DNA of 64,000 nucleotides, from the NCBI RefSeq assembly GCF_030519355.1, contig NZ_JAUMKC010000016.1, positions 62,001-126,000 of the forward strand. Reading direction: 5' to 3'. The notes beneath the pieces are model-generated. The model was given only the letters and a program-made list of their open reading frames with translations, made no database searches and was not told where the DNA came from. Shown here piece by piece: positions 24,722 through 32,759 of this stretch (position 1 is the stretch's first letter; each line of letters opens with the position of its first letter). Both the position numbers and the translations under genes were made by a program. Source of the stretch: Mucilaginibacter sp. L3T2-6 (GTDB lineage: Bacteria > Bacteroidota > Bacteroidia > Sphingobacteriales > Sphingobacteriaceae).

Positions 24722-25822
24722 TTATTTAATGCTAACCGGCGCGCCGTTATATAGCCGCCCATCGGCTTGGGTTACAAACAATTCCTTATTGTTCAAACCA
24801 GACAATACTTCCACCTGGCTACCGGCAGTTTTGCCAAGACGTACCCATCGCAGTAAAACTGTATTAGACGGGCTAATGATATAAAGCCCGGACAATTCAT
24901 CCTGGTGAACAATAGCTGATGCCGGAACCATAAGCTGATCGTTGTTGACAGCAGATGCGGCCCCCGGGAGCGTAATAATTACGTTCGCAGACATCCCTGC
25001 GTATAAGCCGGACTTTTGTCCGTCGGGAATATCAGCTTTTATAAGGTATTGTCCACCGCCGCCTTCGGCTGATACGCTGATCTGGCTGACCCGGCTGTTG
25101 AATGTTTTGGCTGCTGACGGCACATTGATGCTAACCGGCACGCCCTCTTTAACCATTCCCACCTGGCCTTCTGTTAAATAGGCGCTTACCTGGTAACTGC
25201 CCGATTTCTCGAGGGTAAGCAGTGGCTGACCGGGGCCGGCCATACTGCCCGCATCGGCCATTTTTTGCGTAATCACTCCTGTAAATGGTGCGGTAATGTT
25301 GGCGTATGCTAACGATGCACCTGCTTCGTTGCGCATTGCTTTGGCAGCTTGAAGTTGCGATTGAGCCGCATGATATTGCAAGGTAACATTGTCCAATTCT
25401 TTTTGTGTAGCGCTTTGCTGCTTAAAAAGCGTTGTAAACCTATCCAGGTCTTTCCTGGCATTGTTATAGGCAGCTTCGGCCGCAGCAATTGCCGCTTCTG
25501 CCTGTGCCTTTTTTGCGCTGATATCCTGGCTGCTTATACTTACCAGCAACTGGCCTTGTTTAACGTGATCGCCTACCTGCACGTGCATGGCGGTTATGTA
25601 TCCCATAACGCGGGTACTGATATTGGCAACTTGAGTGGACGAGATTTGCCCTGTAATATTTATTTGTCCGTCACCCGTGGCCGAAGCATGAGCCGCTGTA
25701 ACCGGAATAGGGGCCGTTTTATCCGTCTGGTTCGCTTTTCGCTCAGGCGAGGTACAAGCGGCGATGAATAGCATAAACAACGCTGCACCTGTTATCTTCG
25801 TGGTTAAGTAGTTCTTTTTCAT
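24722..25822 (-). CDS. RND efflux periplasmic adaptor (membrane fusion protein)
   Basis: The 366-aa protein is a lipoprotein: MKKNYLTTKITGAALFMLFI ends in the lipobox IAAC. Then come the biotinyl-like half motif VMGYITAMHVQVGDHVKQGQ, an alpha-helical hairpin rich in Ala/Gln (ISAKKAQAEAAIAAAEAA), the second half ITAPFTGVITQKMADAGSMA and beta-barrel domain. This is the standard AcrA/HlyD layout bridging the pump to TolC. It is located between TolC and pump genes in the operon. Confidence 0.93.
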   Translation of the reverse strand: MKKNYLTTKITGAALFMLFIAACTSPERKANQTDKTAPIPVTAAHASATGDGQINITGQISSTQVANISTRVMGYITAMHVQVGDHVKQGQLLVSISSQDISAKKAQAEAAIAAAEAAYNNARKDLDRFTTLFKQQSATQKELDNVTLQYHAAQSQLQAAKAMRNEAGASLAYANITAPFTGVITQKMADAGSMAGPGQPLLTLEKSGSYQVSAYLTEGQVGMVKEGVPVSINVPSAAKTFNSRVSQISVSAEGGGGQYLIKADIPDGQKSGLYAGMSANVIITLPGAASAVNNDQLMVPASAIVHQDELSGLYIISPSNTVLLRWVRLGKTAGSQVEVLSGLNNKELFVTQADGRLYNGAPVSIK

Positions 25823-25829
25823 GATTGAG

Positions 25830-27164
25830 TTACTGGGGGTTTTCTGTTGCGGTAAGTAAGCTGATGTATGCCAGCGTAAGGTTTTGAGTGAATTTAGCCT
25901 GGGCCAGTGCCAGCTGACGTTGCGCCAGTTGTGTTTGTGCTGATAAAAGATCTATAGTATTGACCAGCCCCTGCTCATACCGGTTTTGTAAAATACGCAG
26001 GGCTTCTGCGGCCTGATCTGCCGCGGTGCTTTGCTGTTGCATAGCAAAACGGGCATCGGCAAGGTCACGCAAAGCTTTACTCAATTCCAGTTGCGCCTGT
26101 TCTTTTTGCTGAGCCATCTGCCCGGATAATTTTCTGCTTTGGAGCGTCTTTTCAGCAACATCGCTGTGTGTGCGGTTACCTTTAAAAATATCCCACGAAA
26201 GCTGCAAGCCTGCGAAATATGAATTGGCATTAAACCCCGTTAACCGGCTATCGTTATACTGGAAATTACCAAAGGCATTGAGTTTGGGAAGAAAGTTCAT
26301 TTTGGCCGAACGCACCATGAGGACAGAGGCGTCAACTGCTTTTTGCATGGCCTGCAGATCGGGCCGCTCGTTCGGAACAGTTGTCACTGTTTCTGAACTA
26401 AACGAAAAATCTCCTTTGATACGATAAACAATGCCAGCCGGCGCGCCTGTCAATATGCCTAATTGATCGGAAGCATTTTCGATATTGCTTTTGGCTTTGG
26501 CCAGATCGGCCTCGATAGTGCTCACTTGCACCTGGGCGTTTAATACATCCGATTTTTGGATCAGCCCCTGCTTATAATGATCGTTGGCAAATTTGTATGC
26601 CGAGTGTGCAGTAGCCAGCGCCTTTTCAAGTACAGCACGGCCTTCGTATGCCAGTTGCAATTGCAAACAAGCCTGCTGCACCTCGAATACTACGTATTGC
26701 CTTGTACGCAAATTGCTGTAACCGTAAACATTTGTTTGCATCTTAGCAGCCTTACGTGCCAGCCACATATCCGGGTTAATCAGGGGCTGTTTAACTTCAA
26801 GCTTCGCATTAAAATTCCCTTTTACATCGGGATGGTTTAATAACGCAGGGTTAAAATCGTTGGAAGTAATACCACGCTGCTCCAGCTTAAACCCAAATGC
26901 CGATAAAGGGTCGTTTGTGATAAGTGCAGTATAAGTGGCCGTTACTTCGGGTAAAAAAACTGCGTCTGTTTTATGATAATTCGCCTCAGCTATTTTAACA
27001 TCAAGCCCTGCTATGGCAATTTGCCTGTTATTTGCAAGCGCAGCATGTATGGCACTATCGGGAGTAATTTCTACCGGCGCATCCTGCGCAAATATCCTGC
27101 CGCCTGCAAGCATTAGCGCCAACAGGCCATATCGCATTATTGGGGAGCCATATTTTCTCTTCAT
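25830..27164 (-). CDS. TolC-family outer membrane efflux protein
   Basis: The 444-residue protein has a signal peptide (ending GGRIFAQDA) and two repeats of long Ala/Gln-rich helices (e.g. ARKAAKMQTNVYGY and QAEALRILQNRYEQGLVNTI), characteristic of TolC/OEP subunits that form the outer-membrane channel. It is the first gene of the pump operon, and its promoter carries a Crp-type site 50 bp upstream of the ATG. Putting the outer channel first is common in Bacteroidota RND operons. Confidence 0.92.
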   Translation of the reverse strand: MKRKYGSPIMRYGLLALMLAGGRIFAQDAPVEITPDSAIHAALANNRQIAIAGLDVKIAEANYHKTDAVFLPEVTATYTALITNDPLSAFGFKLEQRGITSNDFNPALLNHPDVKGNFNAKLEVKQPLINPDMWLARKAAKMQTNVYGYSNLRTRQYVVFEVQQACLQLQLAYEGRAVLEKALATAHSAYKFANDHYKQGLIQKSDVLNAQVQVSTIEADLAKAKSNIENASDQLGILTGAPAGIVYRIKGDFSFSSETVTTVPNERPDLQAMQKAVDASVLMVRSAKMNFLPKLNAFGNFQYNDSRLTGFNANSYFAGLQLSWDIFKGNRTHSDVAEKTLQSRKLSGQMAQQKEQAQLELSKALRDLADARFAMQQQSTAADQAAEALRILQNRYEQGLVNTIDLLSAQTQLAQRQLALAQAKFTQNLTLAYISLLTATENPQ

Positions 27165-27183
27165 TTATCGAATAAATTTTTAT

Positions 27184-27229
27184 CAAATGTCGGTAGCGCT
27201 TCATGGTCTTCTCGGTGACTTAAATCACT
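27184..27229 (-). promoter_or_regulatory. Crp-type operator and -7 box of the TolC-RND operon
   Basis: GGTGACTTAAATCACT (27214-27229) contains GTGA-N6-TCAC. The minus-strand -7-like box GACATTTG (27184-27191) lies 22 bp downstream of it; it has the A and TTTG of the consensus. Position corresponds to a class II activator site near -41. Confidence 0.7.
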
Positions 27230-27288
27230 CAAACGCCTTTAATAAAAAAGGCAGCCGTACAGCCGCCCGCATAAATAATATAACGACG

Positions 27289-27495
27289 CTATTTAGATTG
27301 CCTGCAGGTACTTATGCCCAGCGGCAGGTAAAGCGGGCAAAAACCAACTAAACTGGTTAACACAAATATTGCTGCGACAATCAAGAATATTATGGACCAT
27401 ATACCTGTTAGTATATGGGTGAAATAGAGGGTGATTATTATCAACGCCACAACAATACGCAACACACGGTCGAACGTTCCCATATTCTTTTTCAT
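27289..27495 (-). CDS. DUF2892 membrane protein, copy 2
   Basis: The 68-aa protein has the classic DUF2892 pattern: polar start MKKNMGTFDRVLRIVVALII, two hydrophobic helices, and LVGFCPLYLPLGISTC near the end with the conserved Cys-Pro. It is 29 bp after the rhodanese gene on the same strand. A separate rhodanese followed by DUF2892 re-creates the two-domain YgaP arrangement. Confidence 0.9.
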   Translation of the reverse strand: MKKNMGTFDRVLRIVVALIIITLYFTHILTGIWSIIFLIVAAIFVLTSLVGFCPLYLPLGISTCRQSK

Positions 27496-27524
27496 ATCTT
27501 AAGTTTTAAAAGTTATTTATTACA

Positions 27525-27869
27525 TTAACGCGGCCAGGAGTTTATTCCGCCGACTAAATTGTAGGCGGTAAATCCTGCCTGCTTCATTTTTCTTACCGCA
27601 GTAGCGCTACGGGTGCCGCTGCGGCAAAAAACAAAGTAAGTCTTGTCAGCTTCGAGCTTCTGTATCTTTGCGTCAAAATCCCGCGACATAAAATCGATAT
27701 TTATAGCCTTGCCAATTGTACCGGAGGTAACCTCAGCTGGCGTTCGAACGTCTATTAACTGGGCCTTAGATATACTTTCAAATGCTTTTTTAAACTGGTG
27801 GCCCTCCAGATCATGCTCACTCTTACCGAAAAAATCCTTCAACATTGCTTTTATTTTTGAAAATGCCAT
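27525..27869 (-). CDS. Single-domain rhodanese (sulfurtransferase)
   Basis: Rhodaneses move sulfane sulfur from donors to acceptors through a cysteine persulfide. The 114-aa protein has LIDVRTPAEVTSGTIGKAIN and the active loop FCRSGTRSATAVRKM, with catalytic Cys in CRSGTRS, as in thiosulfate sulfurtransferases of the GlpE/PspE type. A ~20-residue hydrophilic start precedes the domain. No signal peptide is seen, so it is cytosolic. The gene heads its own transcription unit (rhodanese-DUF2892) with a weak Crp-type operator. Confidence 0.93.
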   Translation of the reverse strand: MAFSKIKAMLKDFFGKSEHDLEGHQFKKAFESISKAQLIDVRTPAEVTSGTIGKAINIDFMSRDFDAKIQKLEADKTYFVFCRSGTRSATAVRKMKQAGFTAYNLVGGINSWPR

Positions 27870-27901
27870 GGTTTTAATAATCTGTTATATGTGTTTTATT
27901 A

Positions 27902-27946
27902 TAAATTTCATTATTATCCGTCAGGCTGGGCATGACAGTCGTCATC
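27902..27946 (-). promoter_or_regulatory. Weak Crp-type operator and -7 box of the rhodanese gene
   Basis: CATGACAGTCGTCATC (27931-27946) has the ATGA-N6-TCAT form of the motif. A minus-strand GAAATTTA (27902-27909), a partial match to TAnnTTTG, lies again exactly 21 bp away. It is the weakest site of the set. Confidence 0.5.
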
Positions 27947-27986
27947 CAATTAATTGACTTTCAGCACAGATAGAAAGATTAGTTTG

Positions 27987-29399
27987 TTATGACCAGGGAC
28001 AGGCGGACTCGATTAGCCGGAAGTTGCCCGACTGTTTTATGGCCTTGAAGCCACCCTTAACATCAACGAGGTTGTAATAACCCCTTGCACGCAGCATGGA
28101 GTTAAAAATCATAGAGCGGTAGCCTCCGGCACAGTGTACATAGTACGTCTCGTCCTTATCTATATCCGCCATATGGCTGTTAATATCGTCTAAAGGCAAA
28201 TTTCTGGCTCCGGTCACATGTTCAGCCATGTATTCGGATGCTTTTCTCACATCCAGCAGGTGAAGCGGCCTTCCAGAATTCAGCTCCTGCGCCAATTCAT
28301 CAGCTGAAACAGACCGGATATGATCTGTTTCCTTTCCGGCTGCAGACCAGGCCTCTATTCCGCCCTCCAAATAGCCGGCAGTGTTGTCAAAACCCACCCG
28401 GGCCAGGCGTGTTACTACTTCTTCCTCGCGGCCCTTATCAGTAATCAATAATATAGGTTGTTCTATATCAGGGATCAGTGCGCCTACCCAGGGCGCAAAA
28501 TTGCCATCGATGCCGATGTTAATGGAATTGGGAATAAATGACCTTGCAAATACCTCCGCGTCCCTGGTGTCGAGCAGCAAGGCGCCTGATTCATTTGCAA
28601 TCACCTCAAAAGAATCAGGCGAAAGAGGCGCCATGCCATTATGGATGACATTGTCGATGCTTTCGTATCCTTCCTTGTTCATTCTAACGTTTACCGGAAA
28701 ATACGCCGGCGGTGTTGTTAACCCCCCTGTTACTTCGGCAATAAATTCATCGCGTGTCATGTTTGCGCGCAAGGCATAGTTGTATCTTTTTTGATTGCCC
28801 AATGTATCGGTAGTTTCTTTACTCATGCTCTTTCCGCAGGCAGAACCAGCGCCGTGTGCCGGATAAATAATCAAATCGTCGCTAAGCGGCATAATTTTAT
28901 TCCTGAGCGACTCGAATAGTGTGCCTGCTAGTCCTTCCGTAGTCATGCCTGCAGCCTTTTGCGCCAGGTCCGGCCGGCCAACGTCGCCAATAAACAACGT
29001 GTCGCCGGAGAATAAGGCTGTTTCTTTACCATTTTCATCTGTCAGTAAATAACAAACAGATTCCATGGTATGCCCCGGTGTATGTATGACGCGTATAGTT
29101 ACGGCTCCGAGTTTCAATTCTTCACCGTCCTTAGCAATATATGCCCTGAACGAAGGGGCGGCTGTAGGCCCATAAACGATTGTTGCCCCGGTTTTTTCGG
29201 CAAGGTCAATGTGTCCTGATACAAAGTCGGCGTGAAAATGGGTTTCCAATACGTACTTGATTCGGGCGCCGGCCTGGTCTGCTTTTTCGATGTAAGGGTA
29301 AACTTCGCGCAGCGGATCGATAATGGCTGCCTCGTCCCCCGATTGAATGTAATAGGCGCCCTGCGCCAAACATCCGGTATAGATCTGCTCGATGATCAT
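27987..29399 (-). CDS. MBL-fold / double rhodanese fusion (persulfide dioxygenase-like)
   Basis: The 470-aa protein joins an ETHE1-like metallo-beta-lactamase domain (about 1-245; THFHADFVSGH, HTPGHTMESV, FSGDTLFIGDVGRPDL) with two rhodanese domains. The first (about 265-360, LLDTRDAEVFARS) has TDKGREEE where the active Cys should be, so it is probably inactive. The second (about 368-460) has the catalytic loop HCAGGYRS. Such enzymes oxidise glutathione persulfide-like species to sulfite, with rhodanese transferring sulfur. ATG 29399 was chosen; a start at 29444 would put the operator inside the initiation region. Confidence 0.92.
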   Translation of the reverse strand: MIIEQIYTGCLAQGAYYIQSGDEAAIIDPLREVYPYIEKADQAGARIKYVLETHFHADFVSGHIDLAEKTGATIVYGPTAAPSFRAYIAKDGEELKLGAVTIRVIHTPGHTMESVCYLLTDENGKETALFSGDTLFIGDVGRPDLAQKAAGMTTEGLAGTLFESLRNKIMPLSDDLIIYPAHGAGSACGKSMSKETTDTLGNQKRYNYALRANMTRDEFIAEVTGGLTTPPAYFPVNVRMNKEGYESIDNVIHNGMAPLSPDSFEVIANESGALLLDTRDAEVFARSFIPNSINIGIDGNFAPWVGALIPDIEQPILLITDKGREEEVVTRLARVGFDNTAGYLEGGIEAWSAAGKETDHIRSVSADELAQELNSGRPLHLLDVRKASEYMAEHVTGARNLPLDDINSHMADIDKDETYYVHCAGGYRSMIFNSMLRARGYYNLVDVKGGFKAIKQSGNFRLIESACPWS

Positions 29400-29419
29400 T
29401 GCATTGATTTTTATCTGTA

Positions 29420-29464
29420 CAAAGTTTCCAAACTTCTTCATCATAAACTGTGACTTCTGTCACT
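29420..29464 (-). promoter_or_regulatory. Crp-type operator and -7 box of the MBL-rhodanese gene
   Basis: TGTGACTTCTGTCACT (29449-29464) contains GTGA-N6-TCAC. The minus-strand AAACTTTG (29420-29427) lies 21 bp downstream of it, and the ATG follows 20 nt later. Confidence 0.72.
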
Positions 29465-29489
29465 CAAATAATTTAGCAACGTACAGTAC

Positions 29490-29705
29490 TTATTTATCAT
29501 CGGGTGTCCGGCGCAATGGCATAGCGCATGAACCGCCACAGCAGCCTGTATTTGTAATTACCTGGTAAAGTACAAATACTCCGAGCAAACCGATCAGCCA
29601 GTTACTTTCAGATATTGCCATGTATATAATTGCGGCGGACATCATCAGTCTGACAATCCGTACCATAGTCCAGCCGGTTAACAGCTGCGCTTTAAAATTC
29701 TCCAT
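29490..29705 (-). CDS. Small membrane protein with CCGGSC motif (DUF2892-like)
   Basis: The 71-residue protein has two hydrophobic helices and a distinctive Cys-rich end, NTGCCGGSCAMP. Its size, helix layout and position match DUF2892-type proteins, but the FCP motif is missing and is replaced by the three-Cys cluster. The cysteines might bind sulfur or a metal (inference). It lies three bases after the TauE/SafE gene, so the two are cotranscribed. Confidence 0.75.
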   Translation of the reverse strand: MENFKAQLLTGWTMVRIVRLMMSAAIIYMAISESNWLIGLLGVFVLYQVITNTGCCGGSCAMPLRRTPDDK

Positions 29706-29708
29706 AAT

Positions 29709-30509
29709 TTATTTTTTTAACAGTAACTCCTTAATAATAATATAGATACCCATAGCCAGCACAAACCAGCCAAACCCCTTCTTTAGTTTGCTGCCATCGA
29801 TCTTTTTACCGAGGTAGCCGCCGATAAAAATCCCGGCGATTGCGATGGCTGTGATTTTTCCAAGAAAAAGCCAGTCGATATTAAAGTGACCCAAATCGCC
29901 TGTAAATCCTATAAGGGAATTAAGTGCAATGATCAGCAACGAAGTACCAATCGCTCTTTTCATCGGCAGCCCGACAAATAACACCAATGCCGGTATCAGT
30001 AAAAATCCGCCGCCAGCACCCAGGATACCTGTTGCCAGGCCAATGGCAATACCATAGCTCATAAACTTTGGAATATTTAATTTTTTGTCCTTTCCAGCTG
30101 CTTCTTCCTTGTTTTCGCCACTCCTGATCATGGCTCTGGCTGCCCATATCATTAATATGGCAAATAGTACCATTGTAAGGATATTCTCAGTTAGTTCAAA
30201 CGAACCAACCCAGGCAATGTGCTTAGGTATGGCAGGTATAATAAATCTTCGGGTCATGAAAACCGTTGTAATCGAGCTAAGCCCAAAGAGAAGTGCGGTT
30301 TTGATGCTTACCAGTCCTTTAAGATAATTATTGATTGCTCCGACCAGGCTGGCGGAACCCACAATAAACAACGAATAAGAAGTTGCCAATAAGGGTGTAG
30401 TGCCAAACAGATATACCAAAACCGGCACTGTCAAAATTGAGCCGCCACCGCCAATAAGACCGAGCGAGATGCCAATCAGAGCTGCAGCGAGATAAGCCAG
30501 TACTTGCAT
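29709..30509 (-). CDS. TauE/SafE-family sulfite/organosulfur exporter
   Basis: The 266-residue protein has about eight transmembrane helices with the two family half-repeats: ALIGISLGLIGGGGSILTVP and GIAIGLATGILGAGGGFLLI, each with the Gly-rich GGGG/AGGG signature. TauE/SafE proteins export sulfite, sulfoacetate or related anions. In this context it would remove sulfite formed by the MBL-rhodanese enzyme. ATG 30509 was chosen over a TTG at 30515. A strong Crp-type site precedes it. Confidence 0.92.
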   Translation of the reverse strand: MQVLAYLAAALIGISLGLIGGGGSILTVPVLVYLFGTTPLLATSYSLFIVGSASLVGAINNYLKGLVSIKTALLFGLSSITTVFMTRRFIIPAIPKHIAWVGSFELTENILTMVLFAILMIWAARAMIRSGENKEEAAGKDKKLNIPKFMSYGIAIGLATGILGAGGGFLLIPALVLFVGLPMKRAIGTSLLIIALNSLIGFTGDLGHFNIDWLFLGKITAIAIAGIFIGGYLGKKIDGSKLKKGFGWFVLAMGIYIIIKELLLKK

Positions 30510-30526
30510 ATGCAAAATTTAACAAG

Positions 30527-30571
30527 CAAATATGGCTAAGCATCTGCTCAATAAGGGTGACTAATGTCACT
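30527..30571 (-). promoter_or_regulatory. Crp-type operator and -7 box of the TauE/SafE gene
   Basis: GGTGACTAATGTCACT (30556-30571) contains GTGA-N6-TCAC. The minus-strand CATATTTG (30527-30534) lies 21 bp away; seven of its positions satisfy TAnnTTTG. The ATG follows 17 nt later. Confidence 0.72.
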
Positions 30572-30799
30572 GAGGGAAACATAAACGTAATAATTTTAAC
30601 AGCTGACCAAAAATCTTCAAGTGCATACAAACAATTATCCTCAAAGCTTGTTCCCGTTTATGTTTTTATTACGGTACTAAAAACCGATTACGACCTTTTA
30701 CCTGCTGATGCCAAAATTGAAAACCAGGACGCCATATCGCATGACTAAAAACCGGCGTTTTTTATTCCCTGATTTAACCATAAATCATCCGGACGCTTT

Positions 30800-32263
30800 A
30801 TGAAACTTGCGACCCAAATATCGCTGGGGTTGTTTATAGCTATCTCTATTGACCTGGTTGACTCGTATGTAAATTATTCTTTAACGAAAAAAGTTAATAC
30901 GAACACCGATTTTCTGACTACATCGGAGGCTATCATCCGGACATCCAGCAACTTAAACCGGAGCATTATTGACATGCAAAACGGTTTGAGGGGGTTCTTG
31001 CTTTCGGGCAATCAGAGGTTTCTTGTGCGTTACGAAAGCGGATTAAAAACGATCCCTGAACTACTGAAACAGGAAAAAGGTCTGATTATTTCCTCAGCGC
31101 TGCAAACGGCCCGTCTTGATTCTATCAAAGCTATTCATAACGTATGGCTCACTTTTGCCAATCAAATTATTGATGCAAAAAAGAAGGCCATTGCCGATCC
31201 CCGCTTGAATAATAACTACCGGAAATTATTTGAAGAGCAAACCAATTTAAATACCGGCAAAAATTACAACGAAGAAATCACAGCTCTGTTTGCATCATTT
31301 GATCAGTACGAATATGATGTGCGGGCAAAAAGGAGAAAGGCGCTTACCGATTCAATTGCCGCGACGGACAGATTTTCACTTTTTTTTAGTTTATTACTCA
31401 TTGTAGCCGGATCCGGGCTATCAATTTACCTGGTGAGGAAAATAACTCAACGTATAGACTCCATGGTGAAATTAGCTGAAGATATCTCTGCGGGGGAGTT
31501 CCCTACGGTAACCGATGACAAGAAAGACGAGCTTACAAGCCTTTCGCTGTCGCTCAACCTGATGTCGCAAAAACTCAGCCGGAATATTACCGAACTGGAG
31601 AGAAAGAACGATGAACTGGATCAGTTTGCCTATGTGGTTTCGCATGACCTGAAAGCTCCGATAAGAGGTATTTCAAACGCAGTACAGTGGATAAAGGAAG
31701 ACTTGCCGGAGGAAATGTCTCCCAGCATGAAGAAGTACCTAGGCATTATTCCGGAACGACTGAAACGCATGGCCGATCTTATTGACGGGCTACTGGCGTA
31801 TGCGCGGATTGGGCGGGGAAAATATCCCAGGGAAATAGTGAATGTAGCCGACTTAATCAGGGAAATAGCGGATCTTGTTGTTCCTGAGGGATATCAACTG
31901 ACTATGAAAAATCTTCCGGTACTATCTACCGAAAAGATATTGCTTGAACAGGTATTCGGAAATTTGCTGAGTAATGCCGTAAAGTATACACCGCAACAAG
32001 GTGCGCAGATAGAAGTAAGCTGTAGTGAACACCGGAATTTTTATGAGTTTGCTGTGTCAGACAACGGCATTGGTATTGAACAGGAGTACCATAAAAAAAT
32101 TTTTGAAATGTTTCAGACGTTAAGAGAAAAGCATGACGAAGAAAGTACCGGGATTGGCCTTGCTATCGTAAAAAAAATTATTGAAGGAAATGAAGGGACA
32201 GTCAGGGTTGTATCTTCGGCGGGCAAAGGCACGCGTTTTTTGTTCACCTGGCCTAAGAACTAA
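30800..32263 (+). CDS. CHASE3-HAMP sensor histidine kinase
   Basis: The 487-residue membrane kinase has a first helix at about residues 5-23, a periplasmic CHASE3-type four-helix bundle (RSIIDMQNGLRGFLLSGNQR is the CHASE3 signature), a second helix near 195-212, HAMP, a coiled linker, HisKA with His in VVSHDLKAPIRGISN, and HATPase (NLLSNAVKYTPQ, DNGIGIEQEY, STGIGLAIVKKI). The next gene, a CheY-like receiver, starts one base after the stop and is the probable partner. Confidence 0.93.
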   Translation: MKLATQISLGLFIAISIDLVDSYVNYSLTKKVNTNTDFLTTSEAIIRTSSNLNRSIIDMQNGLRGFLLSGNQRFLVRYESGLKTIPELLKQEKGLIISSALQTARLDSIKAIHNVWLTFANQIIDAKKKAIADPRLNNNYRKLFEEQTNLNTGKNYNEEITALFASFDQYEYDVRAKRRKALTDSIAATDRFSLFFSLLLIVAGSGLSIYLVRKITQRIDSMVKLAEDISAGEFPTVTDDKKDELTSLSLSLNLMSQKLSRNITELERKNDELDQFAYVVSHDLKAPIRGISNAVQWIKEDLPEEMSPSMKKYLGIIPERLKRMADLIDGLLAYARIGRGKYPREIVNVADLIREIADLVVPEGYQLTMKNLPVLSTEKILLEQVFGNLLSNAVKYTPQQGAQIEVSCSEHRNFYEFAVSDNGIGIEQEYHKKIFEMFQTLREKHDEESTGIGLAIVKKIIEGNEGTVRVVSSAGKGTRFLFTWPKN

Positions 32264-32264
32264 C

Positions 32265-32699
32265 ATGAAAAAGATTTTATTAGTTGAAGATGACGAACTC
32301 GACGTTATAAGCGTACAGAGGTCTTTGAGAAAGATTGAAGTGGAACACGAACTGGTTACGGCCTATAATGGCGTCGAAGCTTTGGATAAGCTGCGGGGAA
32401 ACCAGCGCAATCCCCCCATGAACCCTTTGCCTGATGTTATATTATTAGATATAAACATGCCGAAAATGAATGGCTTGCAGTTTTTGTCGATATTAAGAGA
32501 CGACCCGCTACTAAAGCACCTTAAAGTTATTATTATGACAACTTCGGGAGAAGAACACGACAGGGCAGTAACCGGAAGACTGGGTGTTTCGGGCTATCTT
32601 ATTAAGCCGTTAAATTTTACCAATAACGATAAGCGGCCTGACTCTATGGACGGTTTCGTCCAATTCCATCTCCGTAATATCTTAGCGAATCTGGAATAA
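32265..32699 (+). CDS. Single-domain (CheY/Rcp1-like) response regulator
   Basis: The 144-residue receiver starts KKILLVEDDELDVISVQRSL, has phospho-acceptor Asp in PDVILLDINMPKMNGLQFL, Thr in IIMTTSGEEHD and Lys in GYLIKPLNF. There is no output domain, so it acts by protein contact, like Rcp1 partners of phytochrome-type kinases. ATG 32265 lies just after the kinase stop; a longer frame start at 32181 would be inside the kinase gene and adds unrelated residues. Confidence 0.92.
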   Translation: MKKILLVEDDELDVISVQRSLRKIEVEHELVTAYNGVEALDKLRGNQRNPPMNPLPDVILLDINMPKMNGLQFLSILRDDPLLKHLKVIIMTTSGEEHDRAVTGRLGVSGYLIKPLNFTNNDKRPDSMDGFVQFHLRNILANLE

Positions 32700-32759
32700 G
32701 GCCGAAAAAGCGCCCCTGCACTGATATTTATTGCTAAATTGCCATGGTAACTTTTTACT

